Position numbers and translations under genes: made by a program. A stretch of DNA of 64,000 bases from NCBI RefSeq assembly GCF_002092855.1, contig NZ_LVLC01000012.1, positions 124,001 to 188,000 of the forward strand, given 5' to 3'. The notes beneath the pieces were generated by a model that saw only the letters and a program-made list of their open reading frames with translations, searched no databases and was not told the origin of the DNA. Position 1 is the first letter of the stretch. Each line of letters begins with the position of its first letter. The stretch is from Campylobacter concisus. GTDB taxonomy: Bacteria; Campylobacterota; Campylobacteria; Campylobacterales; Campylobacteraceae. This document shows positions 44,973 to 54,339 of this stretch, piece after piece.

Positions 44973-45689
44973 TTATTTTAGATCGTATTTTTTAAGTAAA
45001 GCTTCGTAGCTTCCGTCTTTTTTCATATCATCTAAAATTTGATTTATTTTCTCTATTAACGCGCTCTCTTTTCCTTTATCAAAAGCTATTGAAAAGCCCT
45101 CGCTGCCATCAACTTCGTTGAAAAATGCTTCAAGTTCTGGATTTTTCTTGATAAAGCCATATCCGATAGAGCTATCAAGGATGACTGCGTCAAATTTGCC
45201 AACTTTTAATCCCATGATGAGTGGCACAGTATCTTCTGAAGGCACTACTTTTACGCCATTTATAGCATTTGCTGCTAGCTCTTGGACGGTGCCTTGTTGC
45301 ACGCCAACTCTTTTGCCAGCTAGCTCTTCTTTAGCTTTTAATGCGTCATTGCCTCTTTTCTTTAGATAAAGATTTTCAGTTAGATAGTATGGCTTTGTAA
45401 AATCAATCGATTTTAATCTATCTGAAGTCGCACTCATCGCACTTATAATTCCATTTATTTTGCCGGCTTTAAGCGCTGGGATAAGGCCGTCAAAACTCAT
45501 ATTTATGATCTTATATGAAAAGCCTGCACGCTTTGAAATTTCATCGATTAGCTCGATGTCAAAGCCTGTTATTTTGTTATTTTCATCGATATATTCAAAT
45601 GGTGGATAGTTCGCCGCTGTGCCAAATTTTAGCTCATTTGCACAAAGAGCAACAAAAGCTGTGAGTAAAAGAGCAAAGATCTTTTTCAT
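44973..45689 (-). CDS. Amino-acid ABC transporter substrate-binding protein (orphan)
   Basis: The 238-residue periplasmic protein has a cleavable signal peptide (about 1-17). It shows the family 3 binding-protein pattern: NYPPFEYIDENNKITGFDIEL, NMSFDGLIPALKAGKI, MSATSDRLKSIDFTKPYY and GVQQGTVQE. It is clearly paralogous to the lipoprotein at 48558-49331. No permease or ATPase is adjacent; it may share the ABC components at 49343-50774, or deliver ligand to the neighbouring chemoreceptor. The ligand is probably a polar amino acid, not further defined. Confidence 0.9.
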   Translation of the reverse strand: MKKIFALLLTAFVALCANELKFGTAANYPPFEYIDENNKITGFDIELIDEISKRAGFSYKIINMSFDGLIPALKAGKINGIISAMSATSDRLKSIDFTKPYYLTENLYLKKRGNDALKAKEELAGKRVGVQQGTVQELAANAINGVKVVPSEDTVPLIMGLKVGKFDAVILDSSIGYGFIKKNPELEAFFNEVDGSEGFSIAFDKGKESALIEKINQILDDMKKDGSYEALLKKYDLK

Positions 45690-45823
45690 AATAGTGTCCT
45701 TTAAGGTGATTTAGTGGCTTAATTATCAGTATTTCTCTATTAAAAATTGTTTAAATTTACAATAAAAGAAAAATGCTATAAATAATCGTATAGCAAAGTA
45801 GCATATAAATTTTTATAGATAAG

Positions 45824-45854
45824 TTCTATCCCTTAATTATTTTAAGGGATAGAA
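45824..45854 (-). terminator. Hairpin after the chemoreceptor gene
   Basis: Thirteen-base perfect arms (TTCTATCCCTTAA and TTAAGGGATAGAA) with a 5-nt loop lie 30 nt past the stop of the MCP gene. The minus-strand sequence after it is moderately T-rich. Confidence 0.65.
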
Positions 45855-45883
45855 TAATAAGAGTTCTAAGAGTAAGTCAAAGA

Positions 45884-47836
45884 TTAAAATTTATTTTTTC
45901 TAACTTCGTTTACTATCGCCTTAGCCATGTCGTCAACATCAGATGTTACTTCATTTGCTTTATTGACAATTGTTACATTATCTTTTGTGAGAGTATCTAT
46001 TTGAGCAACTGATTGATTTATCATGTTGATTCCTTCACTTTGCTCTTTTATAGATTCGCTCATTTCATTGATTGATTGAGCTAGTACATTTGTATTTGCC
46101 TCTATCTCTGTTAGAGATTTTTGAGTTCTCTCTGCTAGTTTTCTAACCTCATCTGCAACAACCGCAAAGCCTCTACCATGCTCTCCTGCACGTGCTGCCT
46201 CGATCGCGGCATTAAGAGCTAGTAAATTTGTTTGATCAGCTATATCTCTAATAATAGTTATGATGTTTTTGATCTCGTCACTTTGTCTAATAACATCAGA
46301 TGTTTTTTGAGATATTGCATTCATAGAGCTTGACATTTGCTCTACTGCGGCAGCAGACTCTTGAAGTGAGTTTGCTTGTACATTTGCGCCTTGAGTTAGT
46401 TCTTTCATTGACTGACTTAAAGCCTCAGCCTTTTCTTCTAGCACATGAGCTTGATCTAAATTTGCCCTTAACATCTTGGCTATCTCTTCACCAAGAGCAT
46501 TTATACCAACCGCCATTTTGCCATCATCTTCAAGCCTTTTAGTAAAGTCTTGTTTTTTAAAGCTTTCTAGTAGATTTAACACGTCATCGCCATTTTCCGC
46601 AATAGCATGTTTTAGTGCAATTTGTAAGTCTTTGAAAGTTTGTTTTAGCTGGCTAAGTGCAGGATTTGAAGTATCTGCATTAAGCTGAGCTACGTAGTTA
46701 CCTTTGCCGATTTGATTTACAAAAGTATTTGCTTCTTTAATGAAATTATTTTGCTCAGATAAATTTGCCTCGATTTGTTTGATATTCTCATTAATCAGTG
46801 CGCTCATCTGTCCGATCTCGTCGCTACCGCTACGATCTAAAAATTCAGCTTTATTAGTTTTATTATTTAAAAAGTCAAAAAACTTAACTAAGCCATTTTT
46901 AGTCTGATCTATGCCAGAGATCAAATTTTTACCTATCAATGTAGATACTAGCAACATAAGCAAAATACAAATCGCAATCACTATTGAGCTAAAAATAAGT
47001 TGGGTATTTGCTTCACTTTTTATGTGTTGTGCATCTTTTTGCATACTATCAAGTAGTTTAAGCTCAAGCTCTCTCATCGCATCTATTGAAATACTTATCT
47101 TTGAAAACCAACTCGCTGCGTCATAAGATGCATCTTCAGCAGTAACTACATTTTTAATAATATTCATCGCATCTATAAAATCAGCTTTTTTTCTAGCGAT
47201 AGCATCAAATTCTTCGCTAAATTCTTTTGGGTTGTATTCGTCAAAGTCCTGCATAAATTTATTTATAACGCTATTTAGTGCAACTACTTTGTTATAGTCC
47301 TCTTTGCTTATGCTCTTTTTAGTAAAAATTCCATTTAAAGTAGCACGCAAAATACCAAAAGACTCTTTTATCTCACCAACAATAATGATACGCTTTAGAT
47401 CATCTACCAAGCTAGGCTCGAGCTTATCGCTATATCCATTTATAGCAATAACCTCTTTTCTTAAAATTTTTGTTATACGACTAATTAGATCATTACCACT
47501 TTTTTGATCCACATTTGAGCGGATACTATTTATCTCTGAAACTATTTCATTTTTCTCTTCAAGTTTATCAAGCGCAGCATCTACTTTTTTACGCTGCTCT
47601 AATAAATTTTTATTATCCCCTCCTGCTAACACACCTGAGCTAAATCCGCGTTCTTTTTGCATTTCATGGATAAAATTATTTTGATTTATTATTGTATCCA
47701 CGATTTTCTCGCTAAACTCTGCTTTTGAGCGAGTTTTTAAGATACCATTTAGCATGTATGCGCTCATGATACCAAGGCCAATAAGACTGACGATAACTAT
47801 CGCCATAATCTTAGATTTAATACCTAGATTATTCAT
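45884..47836 (-). CDS. Methyl-accepting chemotaxis protein with NIT-type sensor domain
   Basis: The 650-residue protein has two membrane helices (about 10-30 and 278-302). The periplasmic part has the NIT (nitrate- and nitrite-sensing) pattern, including [21 protein letters not shown]-like and linker regions follow, then the conserved MCP hairpin with [19 protein letters not shown] and [15 protein letters not shown]. No C-terminal CheR/CheB-docking pentapeptide is obvious. It lies between two paralogous amino-acid binding proteins. The ligand could be nitrate, nitrite or something else. Confidence 0.92.
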   Translation of the reverse strand: MNNLGIKSKIMAIVIVSLIGLGIMSAYMLNGILKTRSKAEFSEKIVDTIINQNNFIHEMQKERGFSSGVLAGGDNKNLLEQRKKVDAALDKLEEKNEIVSEINSIRSNVDQKSGNDLISRITKILRKEVIAINGYSDKLEPSLVDDLKRIIIVGEIKESFGILRATLNGIFTKKSISKEDYNKVVALNSVINKFMQDFDEYNPKEFSEEFDAIARKKADFIDAMNIIKNVVTAEDASYDAASWFSKISISIDAMRELELKLLDSMQKDAQHIKSEANTQLIFSSIVIAICILLMLLVSTLIGKNLISGIDQTKNGLVKFFDFLNNKTNKAEFLDRSGSDEIGQMSALINENIKQIEANLSEQNNFIKEANTFVNQIGKGNYVAQLNADTSNPALSQLKQTFKDLQIALKHAIAENGDDVLNLLESFKKQDFTKRLEDDGKMAVGINALGEEIAKMLRANLDQAHVLEEKAEALSQSMKELTQGANVQANSLQESAAAVEQMSSSMNAISQKTSDVIRQSDEIKNIITIIRDIADQTNLLALNAAIEAARAGEHGRGFAVVADEVRKLAERTQKSLTEIEANTNVLAQSINEMSESIKEQSEGINMINQSVAQIDTLTKDNVTIVNKANEVTSDVDDMAKAIVNEVRKNKF

Positions 47837-47900
47837 TTTCTCTCCTTTTAGTTTTTCTTAAATATCTGCTTCAAAAAATAAAGCCATACGACTTTAATAC

Positions 47901-48089
47901 TTAAAATTTATCAACCAAAAAATGCTTTTGGTTATTTTTATAAAAAATATTGATTAACGCATTTATGTAAAATTTTAATTTATATTTAGCTCTATTAAAT
48001 AGTAGGAATTTTTTAACAAAATTGTGATACATGCAAATAGAAAATAGCACATTTAAAATAAATGCTGTTCTCATCCTGGGTGATTTCAT
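47901..48089 (-). CDS. Possible small protein (62 aa)
   Basis: The frame starts 19 nt after the upstream gene's stop, with an ideal ribosome-binding site (AAGGAG, six-base spacing). The N-terminus is moderately hydrophobic (TAFILNVLFSICMY) and the rest is basic and rich in Asn, Lys and Phe. The AT-rich composition means the frame could be chance, and the protein looks atypical. The good translation start is the only positive evidence. Confidence 0.35.
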   Translation of the reverse strand: MKSPRMRTAFILNVLFSICMYHNFVKKFLLFNRAKYKLKFYINALINIFYKNNQKHFLVDKF

Positions 48090-48108
48090 TATATTCTCCT
48101 TAAAAAAT

Positions 48109-48459
48109 TCACTGATTTATGAAATGTGTTGGTTGTTTATGTGCAAATACCATTCCAAAAGCACCATAAGTATCAACTGCTAGTTTAGAAGTCTCTACTG
48201 TGCATCTTGTGCCTAATTTTAGACCCATAAGATCAAAATCCTTGCAAAACATTCCATCTATTCCGTAAGCAACAGAAATCTCTTTTAAAAATTCGTTCGC
48301 CAATAAACCTTCTAAAGTCTGTGTTTTAGGCTGTCTGACAGATTCAAGTGCTTCAATCATTACTCTTCTATGTGCTGCTTGATCAGGAACTGTCACAGAA
48401 GCTATATAAACCAACAATCCTAGCCAAAAAATGGTTTGCAAAATTTCTGAAATTTTCAT
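48109..48459 (-). CDS. Hypothetical membrane-anchored protein (116 aa)
   Basis: A single N-terminal hydrophobic segment (about 8-23) is followed by a soluble part with two Cys (MFCKDFD and TRCTVET), which could form a disulfide in the periplasm. No family is recognised. It lies between the chemoreceptor and the lipoprotein binding-protein gene, has its own upstream spacer and may be cotranscribed with the 62-aa frame after it. Confidence 0.65.
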   Translation of the reverse strand: MKISEILQTIFWLGLLVYIASVTVPDQAAHRRVMIEALESVRQPKTQTLEGLLANEFLKEISVAYGIDGMFCKDFDLMGLKLGTRCTVETSKLAVDTYGAFGMVFAHKQPTHFINQ

Positions 48460-48557
48460 TTTAAATCCTTTTAACTATTTTGAATATTATTAAAAATTTA
48501 AGAATCCTTATTTTTACAAAAAACAACTTACACTCTATAAAAGCTCTAGTTTAAAAT

Positions 48558-49331
48558 TTACTTCTTTAAATCATACTTAACAAGTATTTTGTCAAATTCG
48601 CCAGATTTTTGTAGCTCATCAATCGCTGCGTCTATCTTTTTGATAAGCTCAGTGTGTTTGCCTTTATCAAACGCCATCGCAAATCCTTCTGTGCCATCAG
48701 GAACTCTTAAAAATTCTTCCAAATCTGGATTTTGTTTTAAATATTCAACTCCTATCGGACTATCAGTTAGCACAACATCGATTTTACCAGCGTTTAGTGA
48801 CATGATAGCAGCTGCTACATTTTCAGCAGGTATCGATTTAGTGGTTATGCTTTTGGCTGCTTCTTCTTGAAGTGTCCCGACTTGAGCTGAAATTTTCTTA
48901 TCCTTAAGGTTGTCTTTATTTACATCTGAGCCTTTTTTGCGGATAAATAAATTTTCTGAAAAATAATATGGCTTGGTAAAATCAACCGATTTCCTTCTCT
49001 CATCAGTTGCACTCATTCCGCTTATGGCAATATCAATTTTACCGGTTTTTAATGCTGATATCAGTCCATCAAAGCTCATATTTGCAACATCAAATTTTAT
49101 CCCAGTTTTTTTGGTGATCTCATTTAATAAATCTATCTCAAAGCCAACAATTTTATTATTTTCATCAAGATATTCAAAAGGTGGATAATCAGCGCTCGAG
49201 CCAACTTTATAAACTACATTTTTACTAGCTTCTTCGGCATTATTTGCTGTATTTTTTTTATTAGCGTCATCGCCACAACCTATTAAAAATAAAACCAAAC
49301 TTGCCATCAAAAATTTTAAAATTTTACTCAT
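48558..49331 (-). CDS. Polar amino-acid ABC transporter substrate-binding lipoprotein
   Basis: The 257-residue protein has a lipoprotein signal with lipobox LIGC near residue 19. A family 3 binding domain follows (SADYPPFEYLDENNKIVGFE, NMSFDGLISALKTGKI, MSATDERRKSVDFTKPYY). It is encoded 11 nt after the ATPase gene, in the operon permease-ATPase-binding protein. It is similar along its whole length to the orphan protein at 44973-45689. The likely ligand is glutamine or another polar amino acid; this is family-level inference. Confidence 0.92.
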   Translation of the reverse strand: MSKILKFLMASLVLFLIGCGDDANKKNTANNAEEASKNVVYKVGSSADYPPFEYLDENNKIVGFEIDLLNEITKKTGIKFDVANMSFDGLISALKTGKIDIAISGMSATDERRKSVDFTKPYYFSENLFIRKKGSDVNKDNLKDKKISAQVGTLQEEAAKSITTKSIPAENVAAAIMSLNAGKIDVVLTDSPIGVEYLKQNPDLEEFLRVPDGTEGFAMAFDKGKHTELIKKIDAAIDELQKSGEFDKILVKYDLKK

Positions 49332-49342
49332 TTCCTACTCCT

Positions 49343-50071
49343 TTAATGATTTAAAATTTTGCCTAAAAACTCTTTTAAGCGCTCATGTTGCGGATTTGTA
49401 AAGACATTTTTTGGTGTGTCATCAACTGCAATTTTGCCTTTATCCATAAAGAAAATTCTATTTGCCACATTCCTTGCAAAGCCCATTTCATGGGTCACCA
49501 CAAGCATCGTTATGCCCCTTGCAGCAACATCTTTCATGATATCAAGCACCTCTCCGATCATCTCAGGATCAAGCGCACTTGTCGGTTCATCAAAAAGTAT
49601 CACTTCTGGCTCCATCGCTAGGCTTCTAGCGATCGCAATACGTTGCTTTTGTCCGCCTGAAAGCTTGTGCGGATAGGCAAATTTCTTATCACTTAGCCCA
49701 ACACTTTTTAGCAATTCATCGGCTCTTTTTTCTGCACTTGCTTTATCTAAAATTCCCGCTTTTATCGGAGCTAGAGTTAAATTTTGCAAGACGTTTTTAT
49801 TTGCAAAAAGATTAAAGTGCTGAAAAACCATGCTCACTTTTTGGCGAATTTTATTTATGTCTGATTTTTTATCTAAAATATCTTCACCATTTATCTTTAT
49901 GTGTCCGCTATCTGGCTCTTCAAGGCGATTTATGCAGCGTAAAAATGTACTTTTTCCACCACCACTTGGACCAATTATAGCTATAACTTCACCCTTTTTT
50001 ATATCTACGCTAATATCATTTAAAACACGCAAATCGCCATAACTTTTGTTTAAATTTTTAATCTCAATCAT
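49343..50071 (-). CDS. Polar amino-acid ABC transporter ATP-binding protein (GlnQ-like)
   Basis: The 242-residue ATPase has Walker A GPSGGGKST, the Q-loop VFQHFNLF, signature LSGGQKQR, Walker B VILFDEPTSALD and the switch His in VVTHEMGFA. Length and pattern are those of GlnQ/HisP/ArtP. It overlaps the permease gene by 8 nt. Confidence 0.95.
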   Translation of the reverse strand: MIEIKNLNKSYGDLRVLNDISVDIKKGEVIAIIGPSGGGKSTFLRCINRLEEPDSGHIKINGEDILDKKSDINKIRQKVSMVFQHFNLFANKNVLQNLTLAPIKAGILDKASAEKRADELLKSVGLSDKKFAYPHKLSGGQKQRIAIARSLAMEPEVILFDEPTSALDPEMIGEVLDIMKDVAARGITMLVVTHEMGFARNVANRIFFMDKGKIAVDDTPKNVFTNPQHERLKEFLGKILNH

Positions 50072-50774
50072 GGCGGTTTAATCTCCTCTCAAGTAGTTTT
50101 GTCAAAAGTGTAAAAAATTTAACACTCACATAATAGACAATGCCTGTAAAAATGACTGGCTCTGGACTATAAAAGACCGCTTGCAAGCTCTTACTTTGCA
50201 TCGTAATATCAACGACACTTATATAACCCACGACTGATGTCTCTTTAAATAACGATATAAACTCATTTGCAAGAGCTGGTAAGATATTTTTCGTAGCTTG
50301 TGGAAAAACTATCTCGCGCATCGAAACATAGTAGTTTAGTCCCATCGCACGAGCCGCTTCCATTTGTCCTTTATCGACGCTATTTATGCCACTTCGCACG
50401 ATCTCGGCCACATAAGCAGAGCTATTTAGTCCAAGTGCGATGAGAGCTACATAAAAATTATCACTCCATGTTGCAAAAATGACAACTGAAAATATTAAAA
50501 GTTGAAGTATTACAGGTGTTCCACGTAAGATATCGATATATTCATCGATTATAAAATTTAAGACTTTAATATTTAAAAATTTAATAAACGCCAAGGTAAA
50601 TCCAAGCGTTATGCCTATGGCAATACCACCTATCGTAAGTCCTAAAGTCACTCCGTAACTTTTGATATAAGCGATCTCTTGAGCCTCACTAAGATCTCTT
50701 GGATAGAAAAAATATGCTCCAAGTGAGACGATTATTATAAAAAATAGAAATTTAGCTAAATTTTGAGCCTTCAA
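50064..50774 (-). CDS. Polar amino-acid ABC transporter permease
   Basis: The 236-residue protein has about five membrane helices and the HisMQ-type motif AARAMGLNYYVSMREIVFPQA, which contacts the ATPase. The segment DILRGTPVILQLLI is typical of GlnP-like permeases. It is the first gene of the three-gene operon. Only one permease gene is present, so a homodimer is likely. The 150-nt divergent spacer with putP should hold both promoters. Confidence 0.94.
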   Translation of the reverse strand: MKAQNLAKFLFFIIIVSLGAYFFYPRDLSEAQEIAYIKSYGVTLGLTIGGIAIGITLGFTLAFIKFLNIKVLNFIIDEYIDILRGTPVILQLLIFSVVIFATWSDNFYVALIALGLNSSAYVAEIVRSGINSVDKGQMEAARAMGLNYYVSMREIVFPQATKNILPALANEFISLFKETSVVGYISVVDITMQSKSLQAVFYSPEPVIFTGIVYYVSVKFFTLLTKLLERRLNRHD

Positions 50775-50924
50775 CTTCGTCCTTCTCTTTAAAATATGGC
50801 TTTAAATAATACGAAAAAATTTATATCATTTTGCTTAAAAGTGTTTAAGGATCGGCACTGAATGTTGTAATTTAAAAAAATTTATATTAACATAAGCCAT
50901 TTATCTTAATTTGAAAGGAAATTT

Positions 50925-52412
50925 ATGAGCTTTGGGTCTTATTTAGCCATCGCCATCTATTTTGGCTTTTTGCTCTTTATCGGACGATATTTCTACGATA
51001 AAAATGCAAGTATGAACGAATATCTGCTAGATAACCGTCGAATGGGTCCAGTAGTTACTGCACTTAGTGCTGGTGCTTCTGATATGAGTGGTTGGATGCT
51101 ACTTGGCGTGCCCGGAGCATTATACGCAACTGGCATAGCAAATGTGTGGATGATAATCGGTCTTATCATTGGAGCTTACTGCAACTATCTATTTTTAGCA
51201 AAGAGGCTTAGAATTTATACTGAAGTTGCGAGTGATAGCATCACAATACCAGACTTTTTAGAAAATCGCTTTAAAGATAGGACTAAAATTTTAAGAATCA
51301 TCTCTGGTCTTATCATTTTGATCTTTTTCACACTTTATGTAAGTAGCGGCATCATCGCTGGCGGAAAGACATTTGAGAGCTTTTTTGGTTTAAAATTTGC
51401 CTACGGAGCGGTCTTTACACTTGTTATCGTAGTCTTTTACACATTTTTTGGTGGATTTAAAGCAGTTAGTATAACTGACGCATTTCAGGGGCTTTTGATG
51501 TTTTGTGTCCTAGTCTCGATCCCAGTCGTGGCATATCTAAATTTAGACTTGCCAAGCGATACAAATTTGATAAAAGAGATAAGCAAGCTTGATGCAAATC
51601 ACCTAAATCCATTTAGAGATCAAACTTTTTGGGGAATTTTAGGACTTATGGCTTGGGGATTTGGCTATTTTGGTCAGCCACACATCATTGTTAGATTTAT
51701 GGCGATACGCGATTCAAAAGAGCTTGCTAAAGCAAGAAGAATAGGCATTGGTTGGATGAGCATTGGGTTGATTGGTGCGATTATGAGCGGACTTATCGGC
51801 TTTGTCTACTTTACTCAAAGAGGCGGTCTTAGTGATCCTGAAACGGTGTTTTTAAAGCTTGGTGAGCTACTTTTCCCACCATTTTTTATAGGCATTATCA
51901 TCTCAGCTGTGCTTTCAGCGATCATGAGCACTATCTCAAGTCAGCTTTTAGTTACATCTAGCTCGGTAACAAAGGATTTTATCTTTGCATTCTATAAAAA
52001 AGAGATTAGTCAAAATACACAAACAGCGATCAGTCGCTATGCTGTCGTAGTAGTGGCCATAGTTGCTACAATACTCGCCTTTATCTCGACAGATAATGTT
52101 CTAAACGTCGTTGGCAACGCTTGGGCTGGATTTGGTGCGAGCTTTGGACCAGTGCTACTTTTTAGCCTTTACTGGAAGCGCATGAGTGCACTTGGAGCAT
52201 TAGCTGGTATGATAGCTGGAGGTGCGACCGTAATATTTTGGATCACTTCAGGGCTAAACACTTACGTTTATGAAATTTTACCTGGCATCATAGCTTCTTG
52301 TATAGCGATCATTAGCGTAAGTATCTGGGGAGATGCGATAAATAAAATGACGAGCGAACCTCACGAGCAAGTCATAAAAGATGAATTTGAAAAGATGAAA
52401 ACAAGGCTTTAA
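50925..52412 (+). CDS. putP: Sodium/proline symporter
   Basis: The 495-residue protein has about 12-13 hydrophobic segments and the SSS family pattern: DNRRMGPVVTALSAGASDMSGW, IVVFYTFFGGFKAVSITDAFQ, GYFGQPHIIVRFMAIR and SAIMSTISSQLLVTSSS. These match PutP rather than pantothenate or sialic-acid carriers. Proline is a usual carbon source for Campylobacter. putA is not in the window. AAAGGA precedes the ATG. Confidence 0.93.
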   Translation: MSFGSYLAIAIYFGFLLFIGRYFYDKNASMNEYLLDNRRMGPVVTALSAGASDMSGWMLLGVPGALYATGIANVWMIIGLIIGAYCNYLFLAKRLRIYTEVASDSITIPDFLENRFKDRTKILRIISGLIILIFFTLYVSSGIIAGGKTFESFFGLKFAYGAVFTLVIVVFYTFFGGFKAVSITDAFQGLLMFCVLVSIPVVAYLNLDLPSDTNLIKEISKLDANHLNPFRDQTFWGILGLMAWGFGYFGQPHIIVRFMAIRDSKELAKARRIGIGWMSIGLIGAIMSGLIGFVYFTQRGGLSDPETVFLKLGELLFPPFFIGIIISAVLSAIMSTISSQLLVTSSSVTKDFIFAFYKKEISQNTQTAISRYAVVVVAIVATILAFISTDNVLNVVGNAWAGFGASFGPVLLFSLYWKRMSALGALAGMIAGGATVIFWITSGLNTYVYEILPGIIASCIAIISVSIWGDAINKMTSEPHEQVIKDEFEKMKTRL

Positions 52413-52425
52413 GCCTTATCTTATA

Positions 52426-52458
52426 AGAAATTCCTAGTATCTTGTGCTAGGAATTTCT
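52426..52458. terminator. Bidirectional terminator between putP and mnmC
   Basis: Twelve-base perfect arms (AGAAATTCCTAG and CTAGGAATTTCT) have a 9-nt loop. A smaller hairpin AAGGCT-TTA-AGCCTT overlaps the putP stop just before. Both flanking genes converge on it. Confidence 0.7.
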
Positions 52459-52470
52459 GCTAATTGCCTC

Positions 52471-54339
52471 TTAAAGTTTTAATCCCTTTTTTAGTTTTCT
52501 TATCAAAAATCTAGCTGGATGAAGTTCATGAAATAGCGATCTTTCTATACAAAGTGGGCGATCAAGCACAAGATCAACTATCAAATTTGCTCCAAGTATC
52601 GCTGTGCCAAGACCTCGCGAGCCGTGAGCAAAATTTACAAAGACATTTTTTTCGTAGCTTGCCTTTGGATTGTTATCTCTATTTTTGCTCCAAAATAGCC
52701 CTTTGTAGTTTTGCTTGTAAAATTCTTCGTCATGCAAGGCGCCAATTATCGGAAACCTATCTCCACTATAGTTCCTATATCCCACACGTGAACCGATAAT
52801 GGTGGCTTTTGTGGTGTCAAAAAACTCGCTTACATCGCTTAAATTTTTAGTATTATCCTCAACTTTAGGCGTATCACAAATTTCATTTCTGGCATAAGTT
52901 GCACCGATAACTTGCACGCCTTTTACAGCTGGGCAGATGTAGCCTTTTGCGCTTAGCGGCATGGTATTTTTTAGCACTGGTTTTAGGTGCGTGACTTGAC
53001 CTCTGACGCTGCTTATTTGCATGTCGTAGCCCTTAAAAATTTCACTGCTCTTACTGCCAGTGCAAAAGACCAAAATATCGGTCTCTAAATTTTTACCATT
53101 TTTAAATTTAACACTTATCTTATCGTTTTGTAGATGCGCCCTACTCTCATACTCGTGATTAAATAAAATTTCAAAACTACCTGATAAAAATTTACAAATT
53201 TCTCTTGGCCTAGCGTAAGCGCCGTCTTTTATAAATATCCCAGGATATGGCTTTAAGCTCTCATCAAATTTAAAAATATCCTCTACGCTTTGATCCTGCC
53301 ACGAGCCATATCTTTTAATAAGCTCATCGTCAAATGCGTAGTCGATGCAGCCATTAAATTTGATAAGGCTTTTTGGCAAAGTTGCCTTGTAAAATCTCAC
53401 TGCTTGCAAAAATGCGTTTAAGTGCATGCGACCTAAATTTACCCCAGGCTTTGTAACTAGTGGCATCAAAGCACCACAGTGATTGCCTGAGCCATTTGTA
53501 GCCACTTCACCCTTTGCCTCGGCGATCACCACTTTAAAGCCATTTTTGGCTAGCTCGCCAGCTGTTGCAAGTCCAGCCACGCCAGCTCCTATAATAAGTG
53601 CTGTTTTATCTTTTGGTTTAGCAACTGGCTCGCATCTCGCAAACCAAGCATCCTTTAAATTTTCATCCTTTTTCTCTAGCACGGCGCTACTCATCTGGCG
53701 TTTTCTAGAGTAACCCTCTTTTAGGCTTAGCAAAAAGCCAGCGCTCTTTAGCCCGTCTTTTACTATTTTTGTGCACGAGTAGGTTCTAGCAATCGTGCCA
53801 ACCCTGCTTAGCCTTGCGATCTGTCTAAAAATTTCTTCGCTCCAGATCGAGTCATTTTTACTTGGAGCAAAGCCATCTAGAAACCAGATGTCAGCGCTAA
53901 AATCAAGCTCAGGTAAAATTTCTTTAGCCTCGCCGTAGCAAAGATCAAGTGTGATATTTGGGGCAAAATTTATACGGTGTATGCCCTCAATAAGAGGTGG
54001 ATAGAGCGAAACCAGCTTTTTAGCATAAGCTTTAAAAATGCCTAAATTTTCATAAATTTTTAAAATATCTTCTTTTTTGATAGGGCTTTTTTCGATGCTA
54101 ACAAAGTGAAATTTTTTAGAACTATTTTTAAATTTCTTACAAAGTGTGAAGAAATTTAGCCCAGCACCAAAGCCAGTCTCAGCGATGATGAAGCTGTCTT
54201 TACTCTGCCAAATTTCATCAAGTGCGCTTGCAAAGACAAATTCACTCTCAAGCCAAGGTTTGTCGGTATTAAAGTAGATGTCACCAAACTCCTCGTTAAA
54301 TGGAATTTGTCCCTTGAAGCTTAAATTTGCATTTTTCAT
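52471..54339 (-). CDS. mnmC: Bifunctional tRNA wobble-uridine modification enzyme MnmC
   Basis: MnmC converts carboxymethylaminomethyl-U34 to methylaminomethyl-U34. The 622-residue protein has an N-terminal methyltransferase half (AETGFGAGLNFFTL, then DIWFLDGFAPSKND). The C-terminal FAD-dependent oxidoreductase half starts near residue 245 (IIGAGVAGLATAGELAKNG) and ends with the NFAHGSRGLGTAILGA motif. Both catalytic halves look complete. It is the last gene of a packed operon and overlaps amiA by 4 nt. Confidence 0.95.
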   Translation of the reverse strand: MKNANLSFKGQIPFNEEFGDIYFNTDKPWLESEFVFASALDEIWQSKDSFIIAETGFGAGLNFFTLCKKFKNSSKKFHFVSIEKSPIKKEDILKIYENLGIFKAYAKKLVSLYPPLIEGIHRINFAPNITLDLCYGEAKEILPELDFSADIWFLDGFAPSKNDSIWSEEIFRQIARLSRVGTIARTYSCTKIVKDGLKSAGFLLSLKEGYSRKRQMSSAVLEKKDENLKDAWFARCEPVAKPKDKTALIIGAGVAGLATAGELAKNGFKVVIAEAKGEVATNGSGNHCGALMPLVTKPGVNLGRMHLNAFLQAVRFYKATLPKSLIKFNGCIDYAFDDELIKRYGSWQDQSVEDIFKFDESLKPYPGIFIKDGAYARPREICKFLSGSFEILFNHEYESRAHLQNDKISVKFKNGKNLETDILVFCTGSKSSEIFKGYDMQISSVRGQVTHLKPVLKNTMPLSAKGYICPAVKGVQVIGATYARNEICDTPKVEDNTKNLSDVSEFFDTTKATIIGSRVGYRNYSGDRFPIIGALHDEEFYKQNYKGLFWSKNRDNNPKASYEKNVFVNFAHGSRGLGTAILGANLIVDLVLDRPLCIERSLFHELHPARFLIRKLKKGLKL

